This document shows, one piece after another, positions 28,174 to 36,662 of a DNA stretch of 64,000 nt. Both the position numbers and the translations under genes were made by a program. The notes below the pieces were generated by a model. That model had not been told where the DNA came from. It ran no database searches and was given only the letters and a program-made list of their open reading frames with translations. This DNA is from Bacteroidota bacterium (GTDB taxonomy: Bacteria > Bacteroidota > Bacteroidia > Chitinophagales > Chitinophagaceae): NCBI GenBank assembly GCA_023387985.1, contig JAEWHC010000004.1, forward strand, positions 186,001 through 250,000, written 5' to 3'. The first letter of the stretch is position 1. The number at the start of each line of letters is the position of its first letter.

Positions 28174-28932
28174 TTATACATCGCCGGCATCTTGCTTTTG
28201 TGCATCCTTAAATGCTTTGATCTCGCCGAGTGTAATTTTTCCTTCATAAATGGCTTTGCCCACAATGGCTCCGCTGCAGCCTGCATCCATTACTTCATAA
28301 ACCTGTTCCATATTTGAAACGCCGCCGCTCGCCGTCAGTTCAATTTCCGGAAATTCAGCGATGATCCTGCGATACAATTCGGTTGCCGGGCCCTGCATCA
28401 TACCATCACGGCTGATATCGGTACAAAAAAAGCGGTACAATCCCTGGCCGAGCCAATGACCGATAAAATCTTTCCAATGCAAGCTTGTTTCTTCGACCCA
28501 GCCACTTACCGCAAGTTTTTCATTTTTTACATCCACACCAAGAAAAAATTTGTCGCCGCCGAATTCTTCCAAAAGCTGCTGCATGGTATCGGGATGCTTA
28601 ACGGCCAGGCTGCCGATGGCCACCCATTCTGCGCCCTGTTTCAAAACATATTTTACATCTTTGGCCACCCGGATGCCCCCGCCAAAATCAATGCGCAATC
28701 CGGTTACATCTGCAATATTGCGCAGTACTTTGCCATTTTTCACCTCCTTTGCTTTCGCACCATCGAGATCAACTAGATGCAGCCGCCGGACACCCGCTTC
28801 TTCAAACTGCAAAGCCACTTCAACCGGTTCATCATGGTAAATGGTTTTCTGTTTGTAGTCGCCCTGCACCAGTCGTACACATTTGCCCCCAATCAGGTCA
28901 ATAGCCGGAATAAACTCAAATGGTCTTGTCAT
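28174..28932 (-). CDS. hisA: ProFAR isomerase HisA
   Basis: The product has 252 aa, starting MTRPFEFIPAIDLIGGKCVR, with the catalytic aspartate in AIDLIGGK. The phosphate-binding loops (DFGGGI, ASGGVSN) of the (beta/alpha)8 barrel and the second catalytic aspartate in TDISRDGMMQGP are present. It isomerises ProFAR to PRFAR. The start overlaps the hisH stop by ATGA. Length is normal, with a slightly extended C-terminus (KDAQKQDAGDV). Confidence 0.97.
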   Translation of the reverse strand: MTRPFEFIPAIDLIGGKCVRLVQGDYKQKTIYHDEPVEVALQFEEAGVRRLHLVDLDGAKAKEVKNGKVLRNIADVTGLRIDFGGGIRVAKDVKYVLKQGAEWVAIGSLAVKHPDTMQQLLEEFGGDKFFLGVDVKNEKLAVSGWVEETSLHWKDFIGHWLGQGLYRFFCTDISRDGMMQGPATELYRRIIAEFPEIELTASGGVSNMEQVYEVMDAGCSGAIVGKAIYEGKITLGEIKAFKDAQKQDAGDV

Positions 28933-29525
28933 AACGCTAAGAAATTTTTCAAGATAATCTCACCCACATCCGCGCTTTTTTCGGGATGAAACTGGACACC
29001 GATAAAATTACCAAATTTCAACGCAGCAGAAAAAGGTTTTCCATAGTTGCAGGTGGCAATTGCCGCTTTTGCATTTTCAGCATAAAAACTGTGAACAAAA
29101 TAAACCGCGCTGCCTTCAGCAACACCGCTGAATAATGGCGACTGCAGTTGTTCAATGCGGTTCCAGCCCATATGCGGGATCTTGAAATGCGCGGTTGGTG
29201 AATGGAATTTTTTTACCGCGATGTCAAAGATCCCCAGGCATGCTGTATCGCCTTCCTCGCTGTGGCGGCACATCAGTTGCATACCGAGGCAAATGCCTAA
29301 AAAAGGCTGTTCGAGTGACCGGATCAGCTCATCCAAACCATGTTCTTTCAAATAAGGCATAGCCGAATTCGCCGCGCCTACCCCAGGGAAAATTACATGA
29401 CCCGCATTACGAATGGTTTCATGATCATCGGTGACGATTGCAGCAACACCCAGGCGCTCCAATGCGAACAATACCGATTGGATATTGCCCGCATTGTAAC
29501 GGATTATGGCTATGGGTTTTGGCAT
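28929..29525 (-). CDS. hisH: Imidazole glycerol phosphate synthase subunit HisH
   Basis: From the ATG at 29525 the protein has 198 aa: a class I glutamine amidotransferase with the nucleophile in LGICLGMQL (C79) and the His/Glu pair in VQFHPEKS near the C-terminus. It hydrolyses glutamine and channels ammonia to HisF. The frame continues 19 codons upstream, but MPKPIAIIRYNAGN is the expected family start. The gap to hisB is 84 bp, the largest inside the operon. Confidence 0.96.
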   Translation of the reverse strand: MPKPIAIIRYNAGNIQSVLFALERLGVAAIVTDDHETIRNAGHVIFPGVGAANSAMPYLKEHGLDELIRSLEQPFLGICLGMQLMCRHSEEGDTACLGIFDIAVKKFHSPTAHFKIPHMGWNRIEQLQSPLFSGVAEGSAVYFVHSFYAENAKAAIATCNYGKPFSAALKFGNFIGVQFHPEKSADVGEIILKNFLAL

Positions 29526-29609
29526 TGGCAATATTTTTTTTGTTGATTGCGGTTTGAAATTGAATAGATAGAATTCATGCATTCAATTAACGTCGGTTGT
29601 AATCGGGCA

Positions 29610-30752
29610 CTATAAAACCCCTTTTGTTGAAGGTAAAAAATTTTTCAACGGATCGCGTTTTACCGCCATTTTTATGCTTTTGGCGAATGCCTTAAAAATG
29701 GCTTCAATTTTATGATGCTCATTTTCCCCATGTGCCTCCACATATATATTGCATTTTGCAGCATCGGAAAAAGAACGGAAAAAATGGGAGAACATTTCTA
29801 CAGGCATATCCCCTACTTTTTCGCGTTTAAATTCCGCATTCCAAACCAGCCAGTTCCTCCCACCAAAATCAATAGCCACCTGTGCGCGGCAGTCGTCCAT
29901 AGGCAGGAAAAAGCCATACCGCTCCATGCCGCGTTTGTCTGTGAGCGCTTTGGCAAAAGCTTCACCAAGCGCGATTCCCGTATCTTCAATGGTATGGTGT
30001 TCATCAATGTGCAAATCACCTTTCGTTTCAATATCCAGGTCAATATTGCCATGCCTTGCGATCTGCTCAAGCATATGATCAAAAAAGCCTAAACCGGTTT
30101 GAACATTCGCCTTGCCGCTTCCATCCAGGTTCAGCATAATCCTGATCCGGGTTTCTTTGGTATTGCGTTCATGGCTTACCTGCCGGAGCCCCATTTTCAA
30201 AAACTCATAAATTTTCTGCCAGTCCACCGTCTGCAATACAACAACGTTATTTTGCAGGTCTTCCACATTCATCTCAAGATCGCTCAGCCCCAAAGCATGA
30301 TCGGTCACAATATAGATGCCTTTGCAGCCCAGGTTTTTTGCCAATTGTATATCCGTGATGCGGTCACCGATGACAAAAGAATTTTCGAGATCAACTTCCC
30401 CATGCAGGAAATGCTGAAGCATTCCAATGCCCGGTTTGCGGGTTGGCTTGTTTTCATGCGCGAAAGAACGGTCTATCCATACTTCCGAAAACCGGATATT
30501 TTCACCTTCCAGGCATTGCATCACAAAATTTTGAACAGCCCAAAACTTCTCTTCGGGATAAGCTTCGGTTCCCAATCCGTCCTGGTTGGTTACCATGACC
30601 AGTTCGTAATCCAACTCCTCCGCTATCCGGCGAAGCCAGGTAAACATACCGGGCAGGAATTTTAATTTGTGGAATTCATCGATCTGGTAATCTTCCGCCC
30701 ATTCGTAAATCAATGTACCATCACGGTCTATAAATAAAACTTTCTTTTTCAT
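29610..30752 (-). CDS. hisB: Bifunctional histidinol-phosphatase / imidazoleglycerol-phosphate dehydratase
   Basis: The product has 380 aa. The N-terminal HAD phosphatase domain (about 1-165) has FIDRDGTL, with nucleophile D9 and D11, and [10 protein letters not shown]. The C-terminal dehydratase domain (about 190-380) has [16 protein letters not shown] and [14 protein letters not shown], the manganese-binding histidine motifs. The fusion performs the dehydratase and phosphatase steps, as in enterobacteria and many Bacteroidota. It begins 1 bp after the hisC stop. Confidence 0.97.
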   Translation of the reverse strand: MKKKVLFIDRDGTLIYEWAEDYQIDEFHKLKFLPGMFTWLRRIAEELDYELVMVTNQDGLGTEAYPEEKFWAVQNFVMQCLEGENIRFSEVWIDRSFAHENKPTRKPGIGMLQHFLHGEVDLENSFVIGDRITDIQLAKNLGCKGIYIVTDHALGLSDLEMNVEDLQNNVVVLQTVDWQKIYEFLKMGLRQVSHERNTKETRIRIMLNLDGSGKANVQTGLGFFDHMLEQIARHGNIDLDIETKGDLHIDEHHTIEDTGIALGEAFAKALTDKRGMERYGFFLPMDDCRAQVAIDFGGRNWLVWNAEFKREKVGDMPVEMFSHFFRSFSDAAKCNIYVEAHGENEHHKIEAIFKAFAKSIKMAVKRDPLKNFLPSTKGVL

Positions 30753-30753
30753 T

Positions 30754-31854
30754 TTATTGAGGATATTTCTCCGCCAGTATTTTCATGTAATCAATCAAAG
30801 CATCCACAAGCAGGGTATTTTCTTCTTCGGTGCCAACCGTTATTCGCAGGCATTCTTCGCAAAGGGTTACATTGCTGCGGTCGCGGACAATAATTCCTTT
30901 TTGGATCAGGAAGGCATAAACTTTTTTGGCTTCCATTATTTTCACCAGGAAAAAATTGGCTTCAGAAGGGTACACCTGCATCACAATGGGCATTTCGGCA
31001 AAAACTTCCATCAGCGCTTCCCGCATGTCAACCAGGTGCATGATCATGGCATTTACATCCTGTGTATTATCCAGGGCCTGCATCAGGATTTCCTGAGCGG
31101 GCTGGCTGATGTTGTAAGGCGGCTTGATGCTGTCTGCAATGCGTATGAGATCTTTCGAAGCAAACAGCATTCCGATGCGAAGTCCCGCGAGGCCCCAGGC
31201 CTTGCTGAATGTCTGTATCACGGCCAGGTTGGTATATTCGTTGAGGTCCGGCAACATGCTTTGATAACGGGAAAAATTGATATAGGCTTCATCTACTACC
31301 ACCAACCCCGAAAAATTGTTCAGCAGGGTTTCCACAGCCAGCCGTTCCATCATGTTCCCGGTAGGATTATTGGGTGAACAAATCCAGATCATCCGCGTAT
31401 TTTCATCAGTGGCCGCAAGAATCATTTCCACATCAAGCTGGTAATTCACCAGGAGCGGAACTTCACGTATTTCCACATTATTTACGGCTGCCGACACGCT
31501 GTACATTCCATAAGTGGGTGGACAAATAATAACATTGCTTTCTCCAGGTTCGCAGAAAATTCGGTAAAGGATATCAATGCACTCATCACTCCCGTTTCCC
31601 AGGAAGATCTGGCCCGGGGACACCTGCTTCAATAAGCTGATTTTTTCTTTCAATTTGAGCTGGTGCGGATCGGGATACCGGTTGTACCATTTCATCAGGG
31701 GCGATCCAAGGCTGTTTTCGTTGGCATCAAGGAAAACGCGGGCCTGGCCCTGGAAATCATCCCTTGCCGTGCTGTAAGGTTTTACTTTACGAATGGATGG
31801 ACGGACCAATGCCTCAAGGGAAAACCGGGTATCAGGAGTTTGATTCTCTTCCAT
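30754..31854 (-). CDS. hisC: Histidinol-phosphate aminotransferase
   Basis: The product has 366 aa: a fold-type I PLP enzyme with the Schiff-base lysine in [14 protein letters not shown] (K218), plus [18 protein letters not shown] and [10 protein letters not shown]. It converts imidazole acetol phosphate to histidinol phosphate using glutamate. The 5' end overlaps hisD by 23 bp, so translation is probably coupled. Confidence 0.96.
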   Translation of the reverse strand: MEENQTPDTRFSLEALVRPSIRKVKPYSTARDDFQGQARVFLDANENSLGSPLMKWYNRYPDPHQLKLKEKISLLKQVSPGQIFLGNGSDECIDILYRIFCEPGESNVIICPPTYGMYSVSAAVNNVEIREVPLLVNYQLDVEMILAATDENTRMIWICSPNNPTGNMMERLAVETLLNNFSGLVVVDEAYINFSRYQSMLPDLNEYTNLAVIQTFSKAWGLAGLRIGMLFASKDLIRIADSIKPPYNISQPAQEILMQALDNTQDVNAMIMHLVDMREALMEVFAEMPIVMQVYPSEANFFLVKIMEAKKVYAFLIQKGIIVRDRSNVTLCEECLRITVGTEEENTLLVDALIDYMKILAEKYPQ

Positions 31855-33127
31855 TATTCAGTCTTATTTTAATGGCTTCTGCATGAGCGTCAAGTTCTTC
31901 AGCATTTGCCATGGTAATTACGGATTGGGCGATGGCTTGCAGCCCTTCTTTGGTAAGGGACTGAAAAGTAATGATCTTGGAAAAACTTTCTACGTTCACC
32001 CCACTGTACATGCGGGCAAAGCCGTTTGTGGGTAACGTGTGATTGGTTCCGCTCGCATAGTCACCGGCGCTTTCCGGCGAATAGTTGCCAACAAATACAG
32101 AGCCGGCATTGGTAACGCGATCGGCAAGGGCAGCGGCATTGCGGGTGCAAAGTACAAGATGCTCGGGGGCATAGAGGTCTGCAAACTGCATGATCTCCGC
32201 ATCCTCGTCAAAAATAATCACGCGGCTGTTTTCCAGGGCTTTTGAAGCAAGGCCTTTTCTCCCGAGGTTGTTCAGTTGTTTTTCCAATGCCTGTTCAAAA
32301 CCGGCATAATCAAACTCCGGTTTGGCAATGAGCATAACCTGTGAATCAACACCATGCTCCGCCTGGCTCAACAGGTCGGCTGCCACAAATTCAGGAACAG
32401 CCGTTGCATCGGCAACCACCATCACTTCACTTGGGCCGGCTGGCATATCAATGGCTATGCCCTGCTGCTGGATAAGCATTTTGGCTGCCGTTACAAACTG
32501 GTTGCCCGGGCCAAAGATCTTATACACTGCGGGAATGGTGGCCGTACCAAAGGCCATGCCGGCTATGGCCTGAGCTCCACCCACTTTATATACTTTTTTG
32601 ATGCCCGCCATACTGGCTGCATAAAGCATTGCCGGGTGAACACTGCCATTTTCCTGAGGCGGAGTACACATCACAATTTCCTTACAACCCGCAATGCTCG
32701 CAGGAACACCAAGCATCAGCACCGTACTGAAAAGCGGCGCGGTACCGCCCGGGATGTAAATGCCTACTTTTTCGATGCCCACCATTTTTCGCCAGCAAAC
32801 AATACCGGGCATGGTGTCTACCATGGCCTCCTTGATCAGTTGCTGATTATGAAAAACCCAGATATTGCGGCTTGCCAGCCCAATTGAATCTTTGAGTTCC
32901 ACGGGTAAAATCCTTTCCGCTTCAGCAAATTCTTCCTCCGTAACCTGAAAATTCTCCAGGTCAATCCTGTCGTATTGAAGGGTATATTCTTTAATGGCTT
33001 TGTCGCCTTCTTTTTGCACTCGTTCCAGTATGGGCCGAACCTCATCAAAAACATGTGAGTTTTGAAATGAAGGACGGCATGCAATTTCTTCCCAGAGTTC
33101 TTTTCCCGGGTGGTCATAAAATTTCAT
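31832..33127 (-). CDS. hisD: Histidinol dehydrogenase
   Basis: The product has 431 aa. Family motifs GIYIPGGTAPLFSTVLML, GPGNQFVTAAK, DMPAGPSEVMVVAD and the zinc-site region QAEHGVDSQ are present, with NHTLPTNGFARMYSG near the C-terminus. It carries out the last two NAD-dependent oxidations to L-histidine. It is 27 bp downstream of hisG. Confidence 0.97.
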   Translation of the reverse strand: MKFYDHPGKELWEEIACRPSFQNSHVFDEVRPILERVQKEGDKAIKEYTLQYDRIDLENFQVTEEEFAEAERILPVELKDSIGLASRNIWVFHNQQLIKEAMVDTMPGIVCWRKMVGIEKVGIYIPGGTAPLFSTVLMLGVPASIAGCKEIVMCTPPQENGSVHPAMLYAASMAGIKKVYKVGGAQAIAGMAFGTATIPAVYKIFGPGNQFVTAAKMLIQQQGIAIDMPAGPSEVMVVADATAVPEFVAADLLSQAEHGVDSQVMLIAKPEFDYAGFEQALEKQLNNLGRKGLASKALENSRVIIFDEDAEIMQFADLYAPEHLVLCTRNAAALADRVTNAGSVFVGNYSPESAGDYASGTNHTLPTNGFARMYSGVNVESFSKIITFQSLTKEGLQAIAQSVITMANAEELDAHAEAIKIRLNNGRESNS

Positions 33128-33154
33128 ATATGGCTTTTAAAATTCTTCAAATTA

Positions 33155-34024
33155 TTAAATGATCATTTTTTCAATCGGTATCACCAGAATACCTTCAGCG
33201 CCATGCTCCTGTAAATTTTCAATCAGATTCCAGAAGTCATTTTCACTCACCACACTATGCACACTGCTCCAACCGGTTTCAGCTAAAGGTAACACTGTTG
33301 GACTTTTCATGCCCGGCAGCAGATTGATAATTTCAGGTAATTTACCGTTTGGCGCATTCATTAAAATGTACTTGTTCTTTTGGGCTTTGCCCACGGCATT
33401 TATCCTGAATTGCAGTTTCCTCAACAGCTCCAGTTTTTCCGCGTTGAGCTCCGGGTGACGGATCATAACAGCTTCACTCCGTAAAATGGTTTCCACTTCC
33501 TGCAAACCGTTCATAAACAAGGTACTTCCGCTACTAACCAGGTCTACCACCGCATCAGAAAGTCCGATGCCCGGCGCAATCTCCACGCTGCCGCTGATCT
33601 CGTGCACTTCCGCCTCAAGGCCGTTTTCATCCAAAAAACGCCTGACGAGGTGCGGATAGCTTGTAGCGATCTTTTTTTGGTTCAGCCAGTTCCGGCCTTC
33701 ATATTCCTTTTCTTTTGGTATGGCAAGACTCAGCCGGCATTTTCCAAAACCGAGTTTGTCCACAATTACTGCTTCTTTATTTTTCTCATAAAAAACGTTT
33801 TCACCCACAATTCCAATATCCGCAACGGCGTCGGCTACATATTGCGGAATATCATCGTCGCGAAGGAAATAGACTTCCAACGGAAAGTCCTCAGCTTCCG
33901 TTTTCAGTTGGTTTACGCCGTTGCGTAGGCCAATTCCGCAGGATTTCAGCAATTTGATGCTATCTTCGTTCAAACGACCGCCTTTCTGCACGGCGATCTT
34001 CAATTTTGTCTCTTTCATTTCCAT
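33155..34024 (-). CDS. hisG: ATP phosphoribosyltransferase (long form)
   Basis: The product has 289 aa: the long HisG form with a C-terminal ACT-like regulatory domain (about 210-289), for which histidine feedback inhibition is typical. The catalytic part shows KIAVQKGGRLNEDSIKLL, DIGIVGENVF and the PRPP-binding LVSSGSTLFMNGL. It performs the committing step of histidine synthesis. Its ATG follows directly on the attenuator terminator's T-run, with no Shine-Dalgarno sequence; a second in-frame ATG lies two codons later. Confidence 0.96.
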   Translation of the reverse strand: MEMKETKLKIAVQKGGRLNEDSIKLLKSCGIGLRNGVNQLKTEAEDFPLEVYFLRDDDIPQYVADAVADIGIVGENVFYEKNKEAVIVDKLGFGKCRLSLAIPKEKEYEGRNWLNQKKIATSYPHLVRRFLDENGLEAEVHEISGSVEIAPGIGLSDAVVDLVSSGSTLFMNGLQEVETILRSEAVMIRHPELNAEKLELLRKLQFRINAVGKAQKNKYILMNAPNGKLPEIINLLPGMKSPTVLPLAETGWSSVHSVVSENDFWNLIENLQEHGAEGILVIPIEKMII

Positions 34025-34029
34025 AAAAT

Positions 34030-34112
34030 AAAAAAGCCTACCGTTTGGTAAGCCTCATTTTGAATATTTTTATACGTATAGCACAAATCATCAGGCCTAC
34101 CTGCAGGGTAAG
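34030..34112 (-). promoter_or_regulatory. his operon transcription attenuator
   Basis: Four short segments on the minus strand can pair in mutually exclusive ways. Segment 1 is CTTACC (34107-34112), segment 2 GGTAGGC (34095-34101), segment 3 GCTTACC (34047-34053) and segment 4 GGTAGGC (34036-34042), followed by six T (34030-34035). Pair 3:4 forms the terminator (loop AAAC), 2:3 the antiterminator (extendable to 9 bp with one G-U) and 1:2 the hairpin that frees 3:4. Segment 1 lies right after the four His codons of the leader peptide, so a ribosome stalled for lack of His-tRNA would cover it and favour readthrough into hisG. The structure is seen directly; the mechanism is inferred from the classical his attenuator. 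Confidence 0.88.
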
Positions 34113-34147
34113 GAACGATGATGATGATGTGCCAGGTTTTGAAACAT
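34097..34147 (-). CDS. hisL: his operon leader peptide
   Basis: A 16-codon ORF reads MFQNLAHHHHRSLPCR and stops with TAG inside attenuator segment 2. Four consecutive CAT codons make it a histidine sensor: starvation would stall the ribosome there. The ATG lies only 6 bp after the -7 promoter element, so the transcript probably starts within a few bases of it. The gene encodes a regulatory peptide, not a functional protein. Confidence 0.87.
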   Translation of the reverse strand: MFQNLAHHHHRSLPCR

Positions 34148-34153
34148 AATCAG

Positions 34154-34184
34154 CAAATTTAGGGACAGCTTCCAAACCGCCAAA
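34154..34184 (-). promoter_or_regulatory. his operon promoter (Bacteroidota type)
   Basis: On the minus strand TTTG (34181-34184) is followed after 19 bp by TAAATTTG (34154-34161), a full match to the TTTG-N19-21-TAnnTTTG promoter of Bacteroidota. Transcription would start around 34147-34150, at or just before the leader-peptide ATG, and run through the attenuator into hisG. Confidence 0.82.
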
Positions 34185-34221
34185 AAAAAGAAACCTTATT
34201 TTCGCAGCAATTGGGAAGTGT

Positions 34222-35685
34222 ATGGAGAATGCAATAGATGTTGTGGAGCAACTCGCGTTTGATTTTTTAGGCAAAGCCGCAGACCGTATTGACCTGCTGC
34301 CGCAGTCGGGCAGCGACAGGCGCTATTTCAGGTTATTCAGTGATGAACATCGATATATTGCTACCTATAATCAGCATGTTTTTGAAAACAATGCATTTAT
34401 TTATTATTCCCGGCATTTCCGGAGTAAAGCGCTCCGCGTACCGGAGATCCTTTTTGTGAATGAACCGGTTACCGCGTATGTCCAGGAAGACCTCGGCTCA
34501 GTTTCCCTTTTAAATATTCTTGAACGGGAAGGCTATACCGAACAGGTAAAAGAACTGTTCATGCGCAGCCTGCATGAACTTGCCCGCCTCCAGGTGCTTG
34601 GTAACCAGGGGATTGACTATCAAAAAGCCATTACCGCCAAGGAATTTGGTAAACAGGCGATCATCAGTGACCTGCTGTATTTCAAGTATTATTTTTTGGA
34701 TACCCTCCAGGAACCCTACGACAAACAGGCCATACTTGATGATTTTGAAGCATTGGCTACATATCTGACGCATACGGAGTATAAATTTTTTATGTTCCGC
34801 GATTTTCAAAGCCGGAATATCATGATCCGCGATGGTCAGCCCTGGTTCATCGATTACCAGGGGGGCATGTATGGCGCCCCGCATTATGACGCGGCAAGTA
34901 TGATCTGGCAGGCCCGTGCAAATTTGCCTGAAGACTGGAAGGCAGAACTTGTAGAGAGATATATGGACATGCTGGAGGAGATAATCGGCGATAATATTGA
35001 CCGGGCACTTTTCCTGAACCAGTATTATGGCTATACCCTGATCCGCATTTTACAGGTACTCGGGGCCTATGGCTTTAGGGGGTTGTTTGAGCGAAAAGCA
35101 CAATTCCTTACCTCGATTCCGCAGGCGTTGAATAATCTGAAATACTTCGTTCATCAGCGCCCCATTGCTATTCATGTACCTGAATTCAAACGCTTGCTTG
35201 CCCGGCTGGTTGAGAATGATATCATTTCCAGGTTTCAACCTCCCGTTGCTTCGCCTGATAATCCCATGACGGTATATTTAAACAGCTTTTCGTATAAGGA
35301 CAACGGTTACCCTGGAGATGAAAGCGATAACGGTGGTGGATTTGTGTTTGACTGCCGGGGTATTTTGAATCCCGGGCGGCAGGATGCGTACAAGCCCCTC
35401 ACCGGCCTTGATAAAGAAGTAATGGATTACCTGGAACAAAAGACCAGGATGCCTAATTTTTTGAACAGTGCCTGGGATATGGTTGACATAACGGTTGCGG
35501 ATTACCTCAGCCGGGGTTTTACAAGGCTGATGGTAAACTTTGGATGCACCGGCGGACAACATCGCAGCGTTTATGCCGCCGAACAAACCGCAGGCCATCT
35601 GAGAAACAAGTTCAAAGTAAAAACTGTGGTGACGCATTTAAACAGGGAAAAGTGGCCGGTTTGGCAAGGGATGGAAGAGTGCTGA
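34222..35685 (+). CDS. AmgK-like sugar kinase fused to RapZ C-terminal domain
   Basis: The product has 487 aa. Residues about 1-330 form an aminoglycoside-phosphotransferase fold with catalytic loop FRDFQSRNIM (D194, N199) and metal-binding IDYQGG (D211), as in the cell-wall sugar kinase AmgK. Residues about 345-487 match the RapZ C-terminal domain, including GCTGGQHRSVYAAEQ and THLNRE; in E. coli RapZ this domain binds glucosamine-6-phosphate. The next gene is a MurU-like nucleotidyltransferase, so the pair may salvage MurNAc or GlcNAc to UDP-sugars, with the RapZ part sensing an amino sugar. That function is inferred; the domain fusion is visible. Confidence 0.82.
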   Translation: MENAIDVVEQLAFDFLGKAADRIDLLPQSGSDRRYFRLFSDEHRYIATYNQHVFENNAFIYYSRHFRSKALRVPEILFVNEPVTAYVQEDLGSVSLLNILEREGYTEQVKELFMRSLHELARLQVLGNQGIDYQKAITAKEFGKQAIISDLLYFKYYFLDTLQEPYDKQAILDDFEALATYLTHTEYKFFMFRDFQSRNIMIRDGQPWFIDYQGGMYGAPHYDAASMIWQARANLPEDWKAELVERYMDMLEEIIGDNIDRALFLNQYYGYTLIRILQVLGAYGFRGLFERKAQFLTSIPQALNNLKYFVHQRPIAIHVPEFKRLLARLVENDIISRFQPPVASPDNPMTVYLNSFSYKDNGYPGDESDNGGGFVFDCRGILNPGRQDAYKPLTGLDKEVMDYLEQKTRMPNFLNSAWDMVDITVADYLSRGFTRLMVNFGCTGGQHRSVYAAEQTAGHLRNKFKVKTVVTHLNREKWPVWQGMEEC

Positions 35686-35739
35686 TTTCACCTAAATATT
35701 CACCGTTAATTTACGCCAGCTCAAAACGATCCAACATTT

Positions 35740-36453
35740 ATGAAGGCAATGCTATTAGCTGCCGGCTTCGGTACGCGATTGAAACCCTTTACTGACAATC
35801 ATCCCAAGGCCATGGCGCCGGTTAACGGGGTGCCTGTTTTGTTGCGCAACATCCGTTATCTGCAATCGTATGGCTTTTATGATGTGGTCATCAATATTCA
35901 CCATTTCGCAGAACAGATCCTGGATTTTTTGCAGATGGGTGATGGCTGGGGAAGCCAGGTAATGGTAAGTCGCGAAGCTGAAATTCTTGAAACAGGCGGT
36001 GGCATTAAAAACGCTATAGACTTGTTTGGAGACAGCGATACCCTGCTGGTGATGAATGCGGATATTCTTACCGATCTCGATCTGAATATGGTCATGAGCT
36101 ATCATTTCGACTCAAATGCCGATGCCACTTTATTGACGAGGCAACGCGATACGAACCGCTATTTTCTGTTTGATGAAGAGAGCCGGCTCTGTGGATGGAA
36201 AAACACCAAAACAGGTGAAATAAAACAGCCCCGCGAAGCGGAAAAGATACACCAAAGCGCTTTCAGCGGCATCCAGGTATTGAGTGAATCCATTTTCCGG
36301 CACCTGCCCTTTAATGGGAAATTTTCAATGGTTGATGTTTACCTGCACTTGTGCAATTCACATAGCATTGTGGAATTCGATCATACGGAAGGGAAGTTCG
36401 CGGATATTGGGACGGAAGAGAAATTAAAAGCGGCAGAGCTGCTGTTTATCTGA
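35740..36453 (+). CDS. MurU-like sugar-1-phosphate nucleotidyltransferase
   Basis: The product has 237 aa, starting MKAMLLAAGFGTRLKPFTDN with the NTP-transferase signature LAAGxGTRLxPxT and K in HPKAMAPVNG. ETGGGIKNA and NADILTDLD (metal-binding aspartate) follow. The length fits MurU (MurNAc-1-P uridylyltransferase) rather than longer mannose or glucose enzymes. It lies 54 bp after the AmgK-RapZ fusion; together they match the AmgK-MurU recycling pair. The sugar and nucleotide are not proven by sequence. Confidence 0.8.
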   Translation: MKAMLLAAGFGTRLKPFTDNHPKAMAPVNGVPVLLRNIRYLQSYGFYDVVINIHHFAEQILDFLQMGDGWGSQVMVSREAEILETGGGIKNAIDLFGDSDTLLVMNADILTDLDLNMVMSYHFDSNADATLLTRQRDTNRYFLFDEESRLCGWKNTKTGEIKQPREAEKIHQSAFSGIQVLSESIFRHLPFNGKFSMVDVYLHLCNSHSIVEFDHTEGKFADIGTEEKLKAAELLFI

Positions 36454-36662
36454 CCGGGAGACTTGGATCTTTTTCACCAGGAATTTCCGGTTCCACAGAT
36501 TCACGTATCCCGCCGGCCACCATACGGTTCCCAACGGGTATAGGTTTTTCATTCATCCAAAGCGGGACAAGTTGTTGTTCCCGGACCTCAAAATGAATCA
36601 ATGAATTTTGAATTTTAAATTCTGACTTTAAACAGTTTCTTTGCAGCAGAACGCTTGCTCAA

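Noticed and set aside
34038..34274. 78-aa minus-strand ORF across the his leader (with SSSS)
   Set aside because: It is the alternative frame of the CAT-codon leader and overlaps the promoter and attenuator; the HHHH frame fits its position and the hairpins.
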